From the NCBI RefSeq assembly GCF_026127265.1, contig NZ_WWFG01000002.1:2542001-2606000 (forward strand): a DNA stretch of 64,000 nucleotides. The letters run 5' to 3'. A program made the position numbers and the translations under genes. Source of the DNA: Nostoc sp. KVJ3. GTDB lineage: Bacteria; Cyanobacteriota; Cyanobacteriia; Cyanobacteriales; Nostocaceae. Numbering within the stretch: position 1 is the stretch's first letter; every line of letters starts with the position of its first letter. The notes under the pieces were generated by a model. The model was not told where the DNA came from. It made no database searches and saw nothing but the letters and a program-made list of their open reading frames with translations. Shown piece after piece: positions 26,043-34,472 of this stretch.

Positions 26043-27413
26043 ATGTCAATTGGTTTTCTGAGACAAGCCCTCAACGCCCTGCAAAAGCAGTCGCGCTCTC
26101 GAACTTCCCATCGGGTTAACCAGTGGTTCAAATGGTTATCCCCTGGACTATCCGTAAAACGTTGGTTGTTGATCAGTCTTGGGGGTGTACTGCTGGCTAG
26201 TTTGGGGTTAGCTATTTGGATTAAACTAACTCCCATCTTTTGGATGATTGAGTTGGTTAGGAATTTTCTGGGAGTAATCACTAACCTCTTACCCAACTAT
26301 GTTAGTGGGCCTTTGGTGCTGCTTGGCGGCTTGTTGTTAGTACTTTGGGGGCAAACTCGTACTGTCGGCTCAATTACTAAGGTACTAAGAGCAGAAGGTG
26401 GAGAAGAACTCATTGATATCTTGCTGGCTCATCGTCGATTATACCGAGGCCCGAAAATAGTAGTAATTGGTGGTGGTACGGGACTCTCTACGTTGTTGAG
26501 AGGACTAAAAACCTACAGCGCTAATATTACTGCGATTGTCACTGTAGCTGATGACGGTGGATCTTCTGGGCGGTTGCGTCAAGAATTTGGAGTGCTACCA
26601 CCAGGGGATATTCGCAATTGTTTGGCTGCACTAGCTGATGAGGAAAAGTTATTAACAGAATTGTTTCAATACCGTTTTCGGGCTGGAGATGGCTTAATCG
26701 GTCATAGTTTTGGCAATTTGTTTTTAACGGCAATGAGTGATATTACTGGAGATTTAGAACAAGCAGTTGCAGCTAGTTCCAAAGTGCTAGCGGTACGGGG
26801 ACAAGTACTACCAGCAACTCTCAGTGATGTTCGTCTCTGGGCAGAATTAGCCGATGGTCGCCGCATTGATGGGGAGTCTAGCATTCCCAAAGCTGGGGGG
26901 AAAATTGTCAAAATTGGCTGCATTCCAGCTAATCCTCCAGCTGTACCAGCAGCTATTAAGGCACTTAAAGAAGCTGATTACATAATTATTGGGCCAGGTA
27001 GCCTTTATACAAGTCTAATTCCTAATTTATTAGTACCAGAAATTGCCGATGCGATCGCTCAAACAGATGTACCCCGTATTTATATCTGCAATATAATGAC
27101 TCAACCAGGAGAAACTGAAGGCTACACTGTTGCCGATCACATCAGAGCAATTGATGCTGCTTGTGGGGAAAGACGGCTATTTGATGCTGTGTTGATACAC
27201 AAAAAATCCCCCTCGGAACAATCACTCATCCGCTACGCTCAACAAAACTCCCATCCTGTTTTCCTAGATAGAGAAGCTGTAATTCAGCTAGGACGACGGA
27301 TTGTTCCAGCTAATGTTTTGTATGAAGATGAAACAGGTTTTGTCCGTCATAACCCGCAGAAACTAGCACAAGTGTTGTTGCGGTGGTACGGTAGAGTTCA
27401 TCATGTTAGGTAG
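26043..27413 (+). CDS. YvcK-type gluconeogenesis/morphogenesis factor with N-terminal membrane helices
   Basis: The 456-residue protein has two N-terminal membrane segments (about 41-62 and 88-104), then a CofD/YvcK domain. This opens KIVVIGGGTGLSTLLRGLK and has TVADDGGSSGRLR, PPGDIRNCLAAL, IIGPGSLYTSLIPNLLV and CNIMTQPGETEGY. In Bacillus and actinobacteria YvcK binds UDP-sugars and links carbon status to cell-wall growth. The membrane extension is absent from those proteins and places this version on a membrane. tsaE follows 60 bp downstream on the same strand and may be cotranscribed. Confidence 0.9.
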   Translation: MSIGFLRQALNALQKQSRSRTSHRVNQWFKWLSPGLSVKRWLLISLGGVLLASLGLAIWIKLTPIFWMIELVRNFLGVITNLLPNYVSGPLVLLGGLLLVLWGQTRTVGSITKVLRAEGGEELIDILLAHRRLYRGPKIVVIGGGTGLSTLLRGLKTYSANITAIVTVADDGGSSGRLRQEFGVLPPGDIRNCLAALADEEKLLTELFQYRFRAGDGLIGHSFGNLFLTAMSDITGDLEQAVAASSKVLAVRGQVLPATLSDVRLWAELADGRRIDGESSIPKAGGKIVKIGCIPANPPAVPAAIKALKEADYIIIGPGSLYTSLIPNLLVPEIADAIAQTDVPRIYICNIMTQPGETEGYTVADHIRAIDAACGERRLFDAVLIHKKSPSEQSLIRYAQQNSHPVFLDREAVIQLGRRIVPANVLYEDETGFVRHNPQKLAQVLLRWYGRVHHVR

Positions 27414-27473
27414 TGATTAGTCATTAAGTCATTAGTAAATAACCAATGCCCCATGCCCAATGACTGAATAATT

Positions 27474-27929
27474 ATGAAAATTTTTCTTGCAGATACAGAG
27501 GCGACGCTACGCTTAGGTATTACTCTTGGTGAATCCCTGACTCCTGGCAGTGTAATTTTACTACAAGGTGATTTAGGCGCTGGTAAAACTACCCTAGTTC
27601 AAGGGATTGGCAAGGGTTTGGGAATCACTGAACCTATTGTCAGTCCAACTTTCACTCTAATTAATGAATACACAGAAGGACGGCTCCCACTTTACCACCT
27701 AGATTTATATCGCTTAGAACCACAAGAAGTTGCAGCCTTAAATTTAGAAAGTTACTGGCAAGGTGTTGAAGTCATACTAGGAATTGTGGCCGTTGAATGG
27801 GCAGAACGATTGCCCTACAAGCCAGATAGTTATCTAAGTGTGAGTTTGACTTATGGAGATGAAGGCACTCGTCAAGTCGAACTCATACCATTCAATTGTG
27901 TCCTTAGTGAAGTCATTGCTGCTATCTAA
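27474..27929 (+). CDS. tsaE: tRNA threonylcarbamoyladenosine biosynthesis ATPase TsaE
   Basis: The 151-residue protein has the P-loop GDLGAGKTT (Lys38), VSPTFTLINEY and LYHLDLYRL, then AVEWAERL, all diagnostic of TsaE (YjeE). It powers the TsaBD complex that makes t6A37 on ANN-decoding tRNAs. The length is normal. The 60-bp gap from yvcK contains no hairpin with a T-run, which is compatible with an operon. Confidence 0.95.
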   Translation: MKIFLADTEATLRLGITLGESLTPGSVILLQGDLGAGKTTLVQGIGKGLGITEPIVSPTFTLINEYTEGRLPLYHLDLYRLEPQEVAALNLESYWQGVEVILGIVAVEWAERLPYKPDSYLSVSLTYGDEGTRQVELIPFNCVLSEVIAAI

Positions 27930-28530
27930 GCTCATCTCTCGATGGAACTACAAGAGATTTTACTTTTTTAGATCGCAACACTAAAAATTTTTACAAATAG
28001 TCAAGGGATAACTCCACACTCGTCCTATCTACCACTACCACGTTCACCACTGTAAGTCACTAACATTGTTATCTCAACCAAAAATAAATGAAAAATTTTG
28101 TAATTTCAGCTTTATTGCTGCAATAATCAGTTAAAAAACTGATTTAGATAGTTTATGAATTAAGAAAATGTAACCTGTTGTTGGGTTAAATGAAAGTTTT
28201 TGTAGAACTTAGTCAGCTTGATTTAACCTGATTTATTCTCTACTGTCATTAAGAGAACAAATCTGGATTATTTAGCGGCCAAAGTTAGTAGATAAAAGTT
28301 AAACAACATCAAGTTATGTAGAAGTTGTCTAACTTTTCCTTATACTCAATATACTCGAACTAGAGTCATAATATATACACAATAATACTGATTTATCAAA
28401 TGGTTGAAAGTTAATTCAAAGTGATTTTAAATACTAATAGATTATTCTCTTGATATCTGTAACTAACACTCATATCAAGTCCGCTCAATTATCCATAATA
28501 AAACTACCCCTCCCCAACCCTCCCCGATGC
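27930..28530. other. AT-rich intergenic region, no gene seen
   Basis: About 600 bp of AT-rich sequence after tsaE with no reading frame I trust and no strong hairpin. A G/C-tract repeat (CCCCTCCCCAACCCTCCCC) begins near 28507 and is the target of the following element. Confidence 0.4.
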
Positions 28531-28539
28531 CTTGGGGAG

Positions 28540-28703
28540 TAGGCTGTTGACTCTATGCCTTTTTAAGAGTTAAAAAGTCATGCAAAATATATGTCATTGC
28601 GAGCGAAGTGAAGCAATCGCCTGGGATTGCTTCGCTTCGCTTGCAATGACACAAAAATAACATGAACCAAAAAACCCTAAATTAAATCAAAGTCAACAGC
28701 CTA
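28540..28703. mobile_element. 164-bp MITE with 9-bp target duplication
   Basis: The ends are TAGGCTGTTGACT and AGTCAACAGCCTA. The 9-bp duplication CTTGGGGAG lies at 28531-28539 and 28704-28712. The interior includes a GTCATTGCGA ... TTGCAATGAC palindrome of a family dispersed in this window. It inserted into a G/C-tract repeat, which is rejoined when it is removed. Confidence 0.85.
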
Positions 28704-28748
28704 CTTGGGGAGGGGTAACGCGATAACTATGGCGGGACTTAAACAAAA

Positions 28749-28789
28749 CATCTCGTATTTATACGATAATTATGTATAAATACGAGATG
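28749..28789 (-). terminator. Terminator of the patatin gene
   Basis: Perfect 16-bp arms CATCTCGTATTTATAC/GTATAAATACGAGATG lie around a nine-base loop. On the minus strand they are followed by TTTTGTTT. It lies 44 bp past the patatin stop. Confidence 0.7.
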
Positions 28790-28832
28790 TATTATGCATG
28801 CTACTTATTCTTAATGTATCTGCGTGTATGCA

Positions 28833-30008
28833 CTAGTTATATCTAATGAAAGAAGCGATCGCCTTTTTGATCTGAGAACCAGAGTCATCTCTGGTATAGT
28901 ACGTAAGACCTCGATCGATAAATGCAGAGGTGGTATCTATTAACTGCTGAAGAATATCAGCACTAGCATTATCTATTTCTTCACTGACTCTTTCGCCTGT
29001 AAATCGGTTTTTTCGATCTTCTGGGGGTAATACAATGCGAGGATCTTTATAAGTCTCTTTGGGCTTGGGTTTAAATGTCTCATTCAAGTCAAACTGAAGA
29101 CGTAAGTAACGTTTTGAATCATATCCACCCATGATTTGTCGGCAAATCGTACTACCAATCTCAGATGTCGGTTCCATAAAAATATTAGTCAGATTTTTTA
29201 CCCAGTCTAAGCCTCTCCATGTACTGATTTGCTTATATTGGTATGGTTCACCAGTTTGACCTGTGCCAATAGAAAGGATAGAAATATCTTCTAATCGCAG
29301 ATTATCCAGTTTATATTTTTGCTTGATTATTGGAGATACTGAAGACTGACTGAGCCTCATAGCTAGACTCAAAGCTGCAAGAGACGGATTGTTCGCAGAA
29401 ACTCCGCCATCAATATGGGGAAATTCCCAATCACCAAATTTTTGTTTATCTAGAGGTTCTAATTTATATGGAGGAAAAAAAGTAGGAGCGGAAGCAGAAG
29501 CGGTACATATCTCCCATAAATAACAGTCATCGTACCATCTGTCTCCTAAATCAGGATGACAATTTGTAAAAAAGGTTGTATTGCGATATAACGTATCGTA
29601 AGCAAGAATTAAGAGAATGGGTTTATCAATATCCTTTATTCTTGTGGATTTATACGCATCTTTGAGGACGCTAATCAGTCCATCATGAGAATATCTAGAT
29701 ACTGAGAATACATCAAGGATCGATCTTATAATAGACGGCAAGTTTTTATAGCGTTCTTTTATATCTAAGGGGAATATATCTTTACCCCGGTCTTTATACA
29801 TTTCAATTAGTTCATTACTCTCCATTCCAACAGCAATCCCTCCTGCTAATATTGAACCGGTAGAAGTGCCAGCAATTAGATCGAAGTATTCGTGCAAGAA
29901 GTTTGCTTTGCCCTGACTTCTAATTTCTTGTTCTACTTGTTGAAGTATTCGTGCCGCAACAACTCCACGAATACCGCCACCATCTAAAGCTAAAATTTTG
30001 AAGGACAT
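28833..30008 (-). CDS. Patatin-like phospholipase
   Basis: The 391-residue protein has the oxyanion loop GGGIRG (residues 10-15), the nucleophile elbow GTSTGS with Ser49, and the catalytic Asp200 in HIDGGVSANNPS. This gives the Ser-Asp dyad of patatins. It should hydrolyse acyl esters of membrane phospholipids or galactolipids. It has no signal peptide, so it is cytoplasmic or peripheral. Patatins can be effectors of cyclic-nucleotide defence systems, but no nucleotidyltransferase, HORMA or TRIP13 gene is adjacent, so a lone lipase is the simpler reading. A GGAGAA ribosome-binding site precedes the start. Confidence 0.93.
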   Translation of the reverse strand: MSFKILALDGGGIRGVVAARILQQVEQEIRSQGKANFLHEYFDLIAGTSTGSILAGGIAVGMESNELIEMYKDRGKDIFPLDIKERYKNLPSIIRSILDVFSVSRYSHDGLISVLKDAYKSTRIKDIDKPILLILAYDTLYRNTTFFTNCHPDLGDRWYDDCYLWEICTASASAPTFFPPYKLEPLDKQKFGDWEFPHIDGGVSANNPSLAALSLAMRLSQSSVSPIIKQKYKLDNLRLEDISILSIGTGQTGEPYQYKQISTWRGLDWVKNLTNIFMEPTSEIGSTICRQIMGGYDSKRYLRLQFDLNETFKPKPKETYKDPRIVLPPEDRKNRFTGERVSEEIDNASADILQQLIDTTSAFIDRGLTYYTRDDSGSQIKKAIASFIRYN

Positions 30009-30154
30009 AGTAATTCTCCTTGATTATTTCTCTGGTGATCTTTCCGGGCATAGTTTCTGAGGAATACATGACTTGGATGGAGGTCATATATTATGAGATT
30101 GGTCGCAATCCGGTTTTATTTGCTCCTATCCGGGTGGAAGATGCCTAATTTTTT

Positions 30155-30460
30155 TAAATAACTGCCCTTCGGGTGAGGTTCTCAGACTCGCTCTAAGCGG
30201 AGCTATGCCGTAGGCTTTACGCTGCGCTAACAGTCGCCTACGCTGGGAAACCCCCTTCTCTACTAGACGCTTCGCGTTAGCGGAAGCCTCTCGCAGAGAA
30301 GGCGGTAGCCTCTCCCTTTGGGAGAAGACCGGGCTGCTTCACCAAAATCCCAAATTTAAAATCATATTGCCCCGTACTCTTGCGATCGGGGTCAATCAAA
30401 AATCCCAAATTTAAAATCCAAAATCCAAAATCGGTTGACTCTGGATAAATGAAAATCTTG
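30155..30460. repeat. Dispersed palindromic repeat cluster
   Basis: The gap between the patatin start and the dihydroorotase end holds stacked palindromes (GCTACGC/GCGTAGGC-type, CTCTCCCTTTGGGAGA, CGCTTCGCGTTAGCGG). It also has repeated AAAATCCCAAATTTAAAATC runs. No gene is supported. Confidence 0.55.
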
Positions 30461-30524
30461 TCAGTTCAAGTATGGCTTTGATGGAAAATTATTTGTCTAC
30501 TACGTAAGCTTAAATAAATATTTG

Positions 30525-31841
30525 CTATAAGAAAGTTAAAGCTTGACCCCGCACTTGGGTATTTACCTGGCCTTTTTCATAAACTATTTTACCACCGACA
30601 ATGGTAGTATTAGCCCAGCCAGTTAGGTTCCAGCCTTCAAAGGGACTCCAATGGCACTTGGTTAAAAGTTCTTCGCGCCGGACTGGACGGTATGTGTTTA
30701 AATCTACAAGTACTAAATCAGCATCATAACCAGGTGCGATCGCTCCTTTATTGGGAATACCATAAGCTACAGCTACATTCTTAGACATCCAGTTCACAAC
30801 TTGGGCAACAGTACATTGTCCCTCCATCGCCGCAGTTAACATCAAAGCGAGGGAAGTTTCCACCCCAGGCATTCCCGAAGGGCTATTGGGGTATTCTTGA
30901 GCTTTTTCTTCTAAGGTGTGGGGTGCGTGATCTGTAGCAATGAAATCAATCACGCCATCTCGCAAAGCTTGCCAAAGAACTTCGTTATCGTGGGGCGATC
31001 GCAAAGGTGGATTCATCTGTGCTAAAGTACCAATCTGCTCATAAGCACTGGTGTTCAACAACAAATGCTGTGGCGTTACCTCTGCTGTCACCCAACTAGG
31101 TTTATCCTGACGCAGCAAATCTGCTTCTTCAGCAGTTGACATGTGGAGAATATGCAAACGACGGTGATATTTTTGCGAAAGTTTCAATGCCAGTTGGGTT
31201 GCCAACAAAGCCGCTTGATTATCTTGAATTTGCGAGTGAACAGCTGGATCGTGAATGTTGGCAAATTCTTGGCGACGTTGGTTGATTCTAGCTTGGTCTT
31301 CGGCATGAACAGCAATCAAGCGATCGCCCTTAGCAAATATAATCTCCAATGCTGTTTCACCATCAACCAGCAATTGACCATGCATCGACCCCATAAAAAT
31401 CTTAATCCCCGGTGTTGGCTTGGCCAAAAGTAAATCAGGGAGATTCTCTGCTGTTGCCCCAATAAAAAAGCCATAATTAACCAAGGACTTTTGTGAGGCC
31501 CGTTCTAACTTGTCGTCTAAAGCTTGCTGTGTCGTTGTTAGGGGGCGCGTATTGGGCATTTCTAAAAAAGAAGTTACTCCGCCTTTAGCACAGGCACAAC
31601 TGGCGGTGAATAAATCTTCCTTATGTTCTAGTCCAGGTTCCCGGAAATGTACCTGCGGATCGATCACTCCCGGCAACAAAGTTAACCCTTCTGCGTCAAC
31701 TTCAGTGACTACTGCTGTTTGGGAGATTTCTGGTGCAACTTCGACTATTTGGCGATCGCGCGTCAACACATCCCCAATCATCAGTTCACCATTGGGTAAG
31801 ACTATGCGAGCGCGGCGAATCAGTAAATTTTGTAGAGACAT
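30525..31841 (-). CDS. pyrC: Dihydroorotase (class I, multifunctional-type)
   Basis: The 438-residue amidohydrolase closes carbamoyl-aspartate to dihydroorotate in pyrimidine synthesis. The signatures DPQVHFREPG (zinc ligands), EMPNTRPLTT, KIFMGSMHG, HILHMST and IDFIATDHAPHT are intact. The C-terminal part has the usual NPAxxxGI-like segment (NVAVAYGIPNKGAIAPGYDADLVLVD). Start ATG gives MSLQNLLIRRARIVLP. Another amidohydrolase such as allantoinase is possible, but FREPG and ATDHAPH favour dihydroorotase. Monocistronic. The upstream 385 bp has only a long imperfect inverted repeat (GATTTTAGATTGG ... CAATCTAAAAT, 32027-32116). Confidence 0.9.
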   Translation of the reverse strand: MSLQNLLIRRARIVLPNGELMIGDVLTRDRQIVEVAPEISQTAVVTEVDAEGLTLLPGVIDPQVHFREPGLEHKEDLFTASCACAKGGVTSFLEMPNTRPLTTTQQALDDKLERASQKSLVNYGFFIGATAENLPDLLLAKPTPGIKIFMGSMHGQLLVDGETALEIIFAKGDRLIAVHAEDQARINQRRQEFANIHDPAVHSQIQDNQAALLATQLALKLSQKYHRRLHILHMSTAEEADLLRQDKPSWVTAEVTPQHLLLNTSAYEQIGTLAQMNPPLRSPHDNEVLWQALRDGVIDFIATDHAPHTLEEKAQEYPNSPSGMPGVETSLALMLTAAMEGQCTVAQVVNWMSKNVAVAYGIPNKGAIAPGYDADLVLVDLNTYRPVRREELLTKCHWSPFEGWNLTGWANTTIVGGKIVYEKGQVNTQVRGQALTFL

Positions 31842-32226
31842 AGGGCTAACTTTTTTCAGACAGGGAGCTATATATTACAGACAACTATGCTTTTAGGTTA
31901 AGCTGAGTCGCGCTCTGAGTGTTAAATTTTTTGCCGCCTGTTAAAAAAAAGTTTATTTTTAATCTATGAAGAACTTCGTCAATCAATTTTGGATTAACCT
32001 TATCTTACAAAGGATACGGTTTGGGGATTTTAGATTGGTTTCGCCCACAAGAGGCAGTTATAACCCAGAAAAAACACCCCTAATCCAAAACTTAAAATCC
32101 ACAATCTAAAATTGGTAGTTAGGATGCGAACATAACTAGGAAACTAAAATTTTCCCGTTAAGATTAACAGATAAAATCTCACTAGGCAGTTAATTACCTA
32201 CATCTTTCCTTCCGTTAAGTAATTTC

Positions 32227-32868
32227 ATGCATAATCAAGTGTCTGATAACAACTCTAGTCAACAGCCCGATAATTCCTGGATCGCAGAACTAGGTAGAAC
32301 AATTGTATTGAGTATTGTTCTAGCTCTGGGTATTCGTACCTTTGTTGCTGAAGCACGCTGGATTCCCTCCGGATCGATGGAACCAACTCTGCATGGTACG
32401 CCAAATCAGTGGGAGGCAGACAAAATCATTGTCGATAAGTTGAAATATAAATTTGCTAACCCGCAAAGGGGAGATATCGTAGTATTTTCACCTACTAAAG
32501 AGCTACAAAAAGAACAATATCAGGATGCTTTTATTAAAAGGGTAATTGGCTTACCTGGAGAAAAAGTACAACTTAAAGATGGGAAGGTCTATATTGACAA
32601 TAAACCGCTACCAGAGTCTAATTATCTCAGTTCTGGGCAGACTACTGTAATTGATGTTTGCCAATCAGGGCCACAGCCACCTTTTTTAGCAAGACCCCAA
32701 ACCATACCAGCCGATTCATACCTAGTACTAGGTGACAATCGTAATAATAGTTACGATGGCCGTTGCTGGGGTGTTGTCCCCCGCCAGAATATTATTGGAC
32801 GGGCTGTAGTTCGCTTCTGGCCTCTAAATCATATTGGAGGTATAGATAAATCCCCACTATATCCATAA
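32227..32868 (+). CDS. lepB: Signal peptidase I
   Basis: The 213-residue protein has one N-terminal membrane anchor (about residues 24-42). The catalytic dyad is Ser50 (PSGSMEPTL) and Lys104 (FIKRVIGLPGE). Box E, GDNRNNSYDGRCWGVVP, is intact. It removes signal peptides from proteins exported across the plasma or thylakoid membrane. The short acidic N-terminal extension is cytoplasmic. Cyanobacteria often have two such enzymes, and I cannot tell which this is. Monocistronic. Confidence 0.96.
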   Translation: MHNQVSDNNSSQQPDNSWIAELGRTIVLSIVLALGIRTFVAEARWIPSGSMEPTLHGTPNQWEADKIIVDKLKYKFANPQRGDIVVFSPTKELQKEQYQDAFIKRVIGLPGEKVQLKDGKVYIDNKPLPESNYLSSGQTTVIDVCQSGPQPPFLARPQTIPADSYLVLGDNRNNSYDGRCWGVVPRQNIIGRAVVRFWPLNHIGGIDKSPLYP

Positions 32869-32920
32869 ACTGATGATTTTATCAGGTGGATAAGTACTTG
32901 GACAGAATTAATTACACAAT

Positions 32921-33037
32921 GTCATTGCCAATGAAGCGTAAAGCCTTCGGCATAGCTTCGCTTAACGCGGTAGCGTCTCCAATAGTTGCGTAATGAAGCA
33001 ATTCGCTTGCGGTTGGCATTGCTCCGCTCGCAATGAC
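32921..33037. repeat. Palindromic dispersed repeat (GTCATTGC family)
   Basis: It begins GTCATTGCCAATGAAGCG and ends GCTCCGCTCGCAATGAC, with nested palindromes between. Relatives are at 28592-28650 (inside a MITE), 40151-40188 and 55886-55993, with a half-copy near 45430. No coding capacity. Confidence 0.7.
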
Positions 33038-33131
33038 TGTAAATATTTTTGTCCAACTACTTAAGTAACAAAAGAATTTTAGATTGGAGAGAGCTAAATC
33101 ACCAATCTAAAATCCAAAATCCAAAATTGCT

Positions 33132-33920
33132 ATGATCCCTTACCTAGCCAAGATTTTACTCTATCCAGTTAAATCACTCGATGGTATTGAAGTTGAGAAT
33201 GCTAGAGTTCTTCCTAGTGGCGCACTAGAGTATGACCGCGAGTTTGCTATCTTTGACGAAAGAGGTAAATTTGTCAATGGTAAGCGTCATGCTAAAATCC
33301 ATTTACTAAGAGCGCAATTTGAACTCTTCAATAGAAATATCTTGCTACAAATTCCAGGTGGTGACTCTCAACAAATTTTTCATCTGGATGAAGAACGGCA
33401 AGCCTTAGAAACAACTTTGAGTGATTTTTTTGGGTTTGCTGTCATATTGAAGCAAAACTCTCTGATGGGCTTTCCTGACGACACAAACTCACTTGGCCCA
33501 ACGGTAATTAGTACAGCAACATTGACAGAAGTAGCTTCTTGGTTTCCCAACTTAAGTGTAGGTGAAATGCGCCGTCGAATGCGTGCCAACATTGAGATTG
33601 GTGGTGTACCAGCATTTTGGGAAGATCAATTATTTACTGAACAAGGTAATTTATTGTCCTTTCGAGTCGGAGATGTGGACTTTCTTGGGGTTAATCCATG
33701 CCAGCGTTGTATAGTCCCAACCCGCGATTCTTACTTAGGGGAAGCTTATCCAAACTTTCAAAAAATCTTTGCAACCCAAAGACAAGCAACCTTGCCAAAT
33801 TGGGTTGCTTCATCACCTTTTAATCACTTTTACAGATTAAGCGTTAATACGCAATTACCCCCATCGTCAGCCGGAAAAATTTTACAAATCGGCGATGAGA
33901 TTGAAATACTTCTAAAATAA
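33132..33920 (+). CDS. MOSC domain protein (YcbX/mARC-like)
   Basis: The 262-residue protein has the MOSC N-terminal beta-barrel (LAKILLYPVKSLDGIEVENARVLPSGALEYDREFAIFDE). A MOSC core follows, with MRRRMRANIEIGG, FRVGDVDFLGVNPCQRCIVPTRD (the cysteine expected to hold the molybdenum cofactor) and YPNFQKIFA. Relatives bind Moco and reduce N-hydroxylated bases or amidoximes with a partner electron carrier. No ferredoxin domain is fused here, unlike E. coli YcbX. Monocistronic. It lies in the same window as the Moco-dependent oxidoreductase but 8 kb away. Confidence 0.88.
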   Translation: MIPYLAKILLYPVKSLDGIEVENARVLPSGALEYDREFAIFDERGKFVNGKRHAKIHLLRAQFELFNRNILLQIPGGDSQQIFHLDEERQALETTLSDFFGFAVILKQNSLMGFPDDTNSLGPTVISTATLTEVASWFPNLSVGEMRRRMRANIEIGGVPAFWEDQLFTEQGNLLSFRVGDVDFLGVNPCQRCIVPTRDSYLGEAYPNFQKIFATQRQATLPNWVASSPFNHFYRLSVNTQLPPSSAGKILQIGDEIEILLK

Positions 33921-34472
33921 AATTAATATATCTTTAAAATAAAAAATACTAAGTAAATTTTTTTTTTAGATTTTACTATGTATTTACATAATAATTTTAA
34001 AATTGATTGTAGTTAGATATGGGTTTTTGTACCAAGCCCAGAAGTTTTGAGACTGAAAAATCAAGCCCTCAGCAATTAAAAATTGAATTTGGGATTGGGT
34101 GCTAATGGCGACCTGAATTTTTGAATGGCATACTGTATGCTTATCGGTTAAATTCCAGTTTATCCGAGGGAATGTATTGATAGATTGCCAAATAAAACTA
34201 AGACAATTAAGCTGCAATGTCTACGATGATCACTGAGCTTGCCGAAGTGCGGGCTATTCAGCGTCGCAAAGTTTGAAAATTGAGTAATTGGAGGAACTTA
34301 GTCAGTCGAATAAATATACAAATAAAATTTTTAATGCTCTTTTATACTCAATTTTTCAATTTCATCAGAGATATCATCGTCAAAAAGATGACATACCGGA
34401 TTTTTTTTGGTATTAAATGTAGCTGATATAGCAAAAATGCCCGTAGCAGATGCTGGGGAAGATTAAACAACA
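33921..34472. other. AT-rich intergenic region, no gene seen
   Basis: This 552-bp region upstream of the hybrid kinase has a poly-T/A-rich start (near 33958) and no convincing frame. A possible 77-residue minus frame at 33984-34217 lacks a ribosome-binding site and any recognisable feature. The kinase promoter should lie here. Confidence 0.4.

Noticed and set aside
28833..30008. Patatin as effector of a CBASS-type defence system
   Set aside because: No cyclic-nucleotide synthase or accessory gene is adjacent; the neighbours are tsaE and dihydroorotase.
31510..31896. 128-residue + strand frame
   Set aside because: Antisense to dihydroorotase; no independent evidence.
33984..34217. 77-residue minus-strand frame
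   Set aside because: No ribosome-binding site or motif; AT-rich intergenic context.
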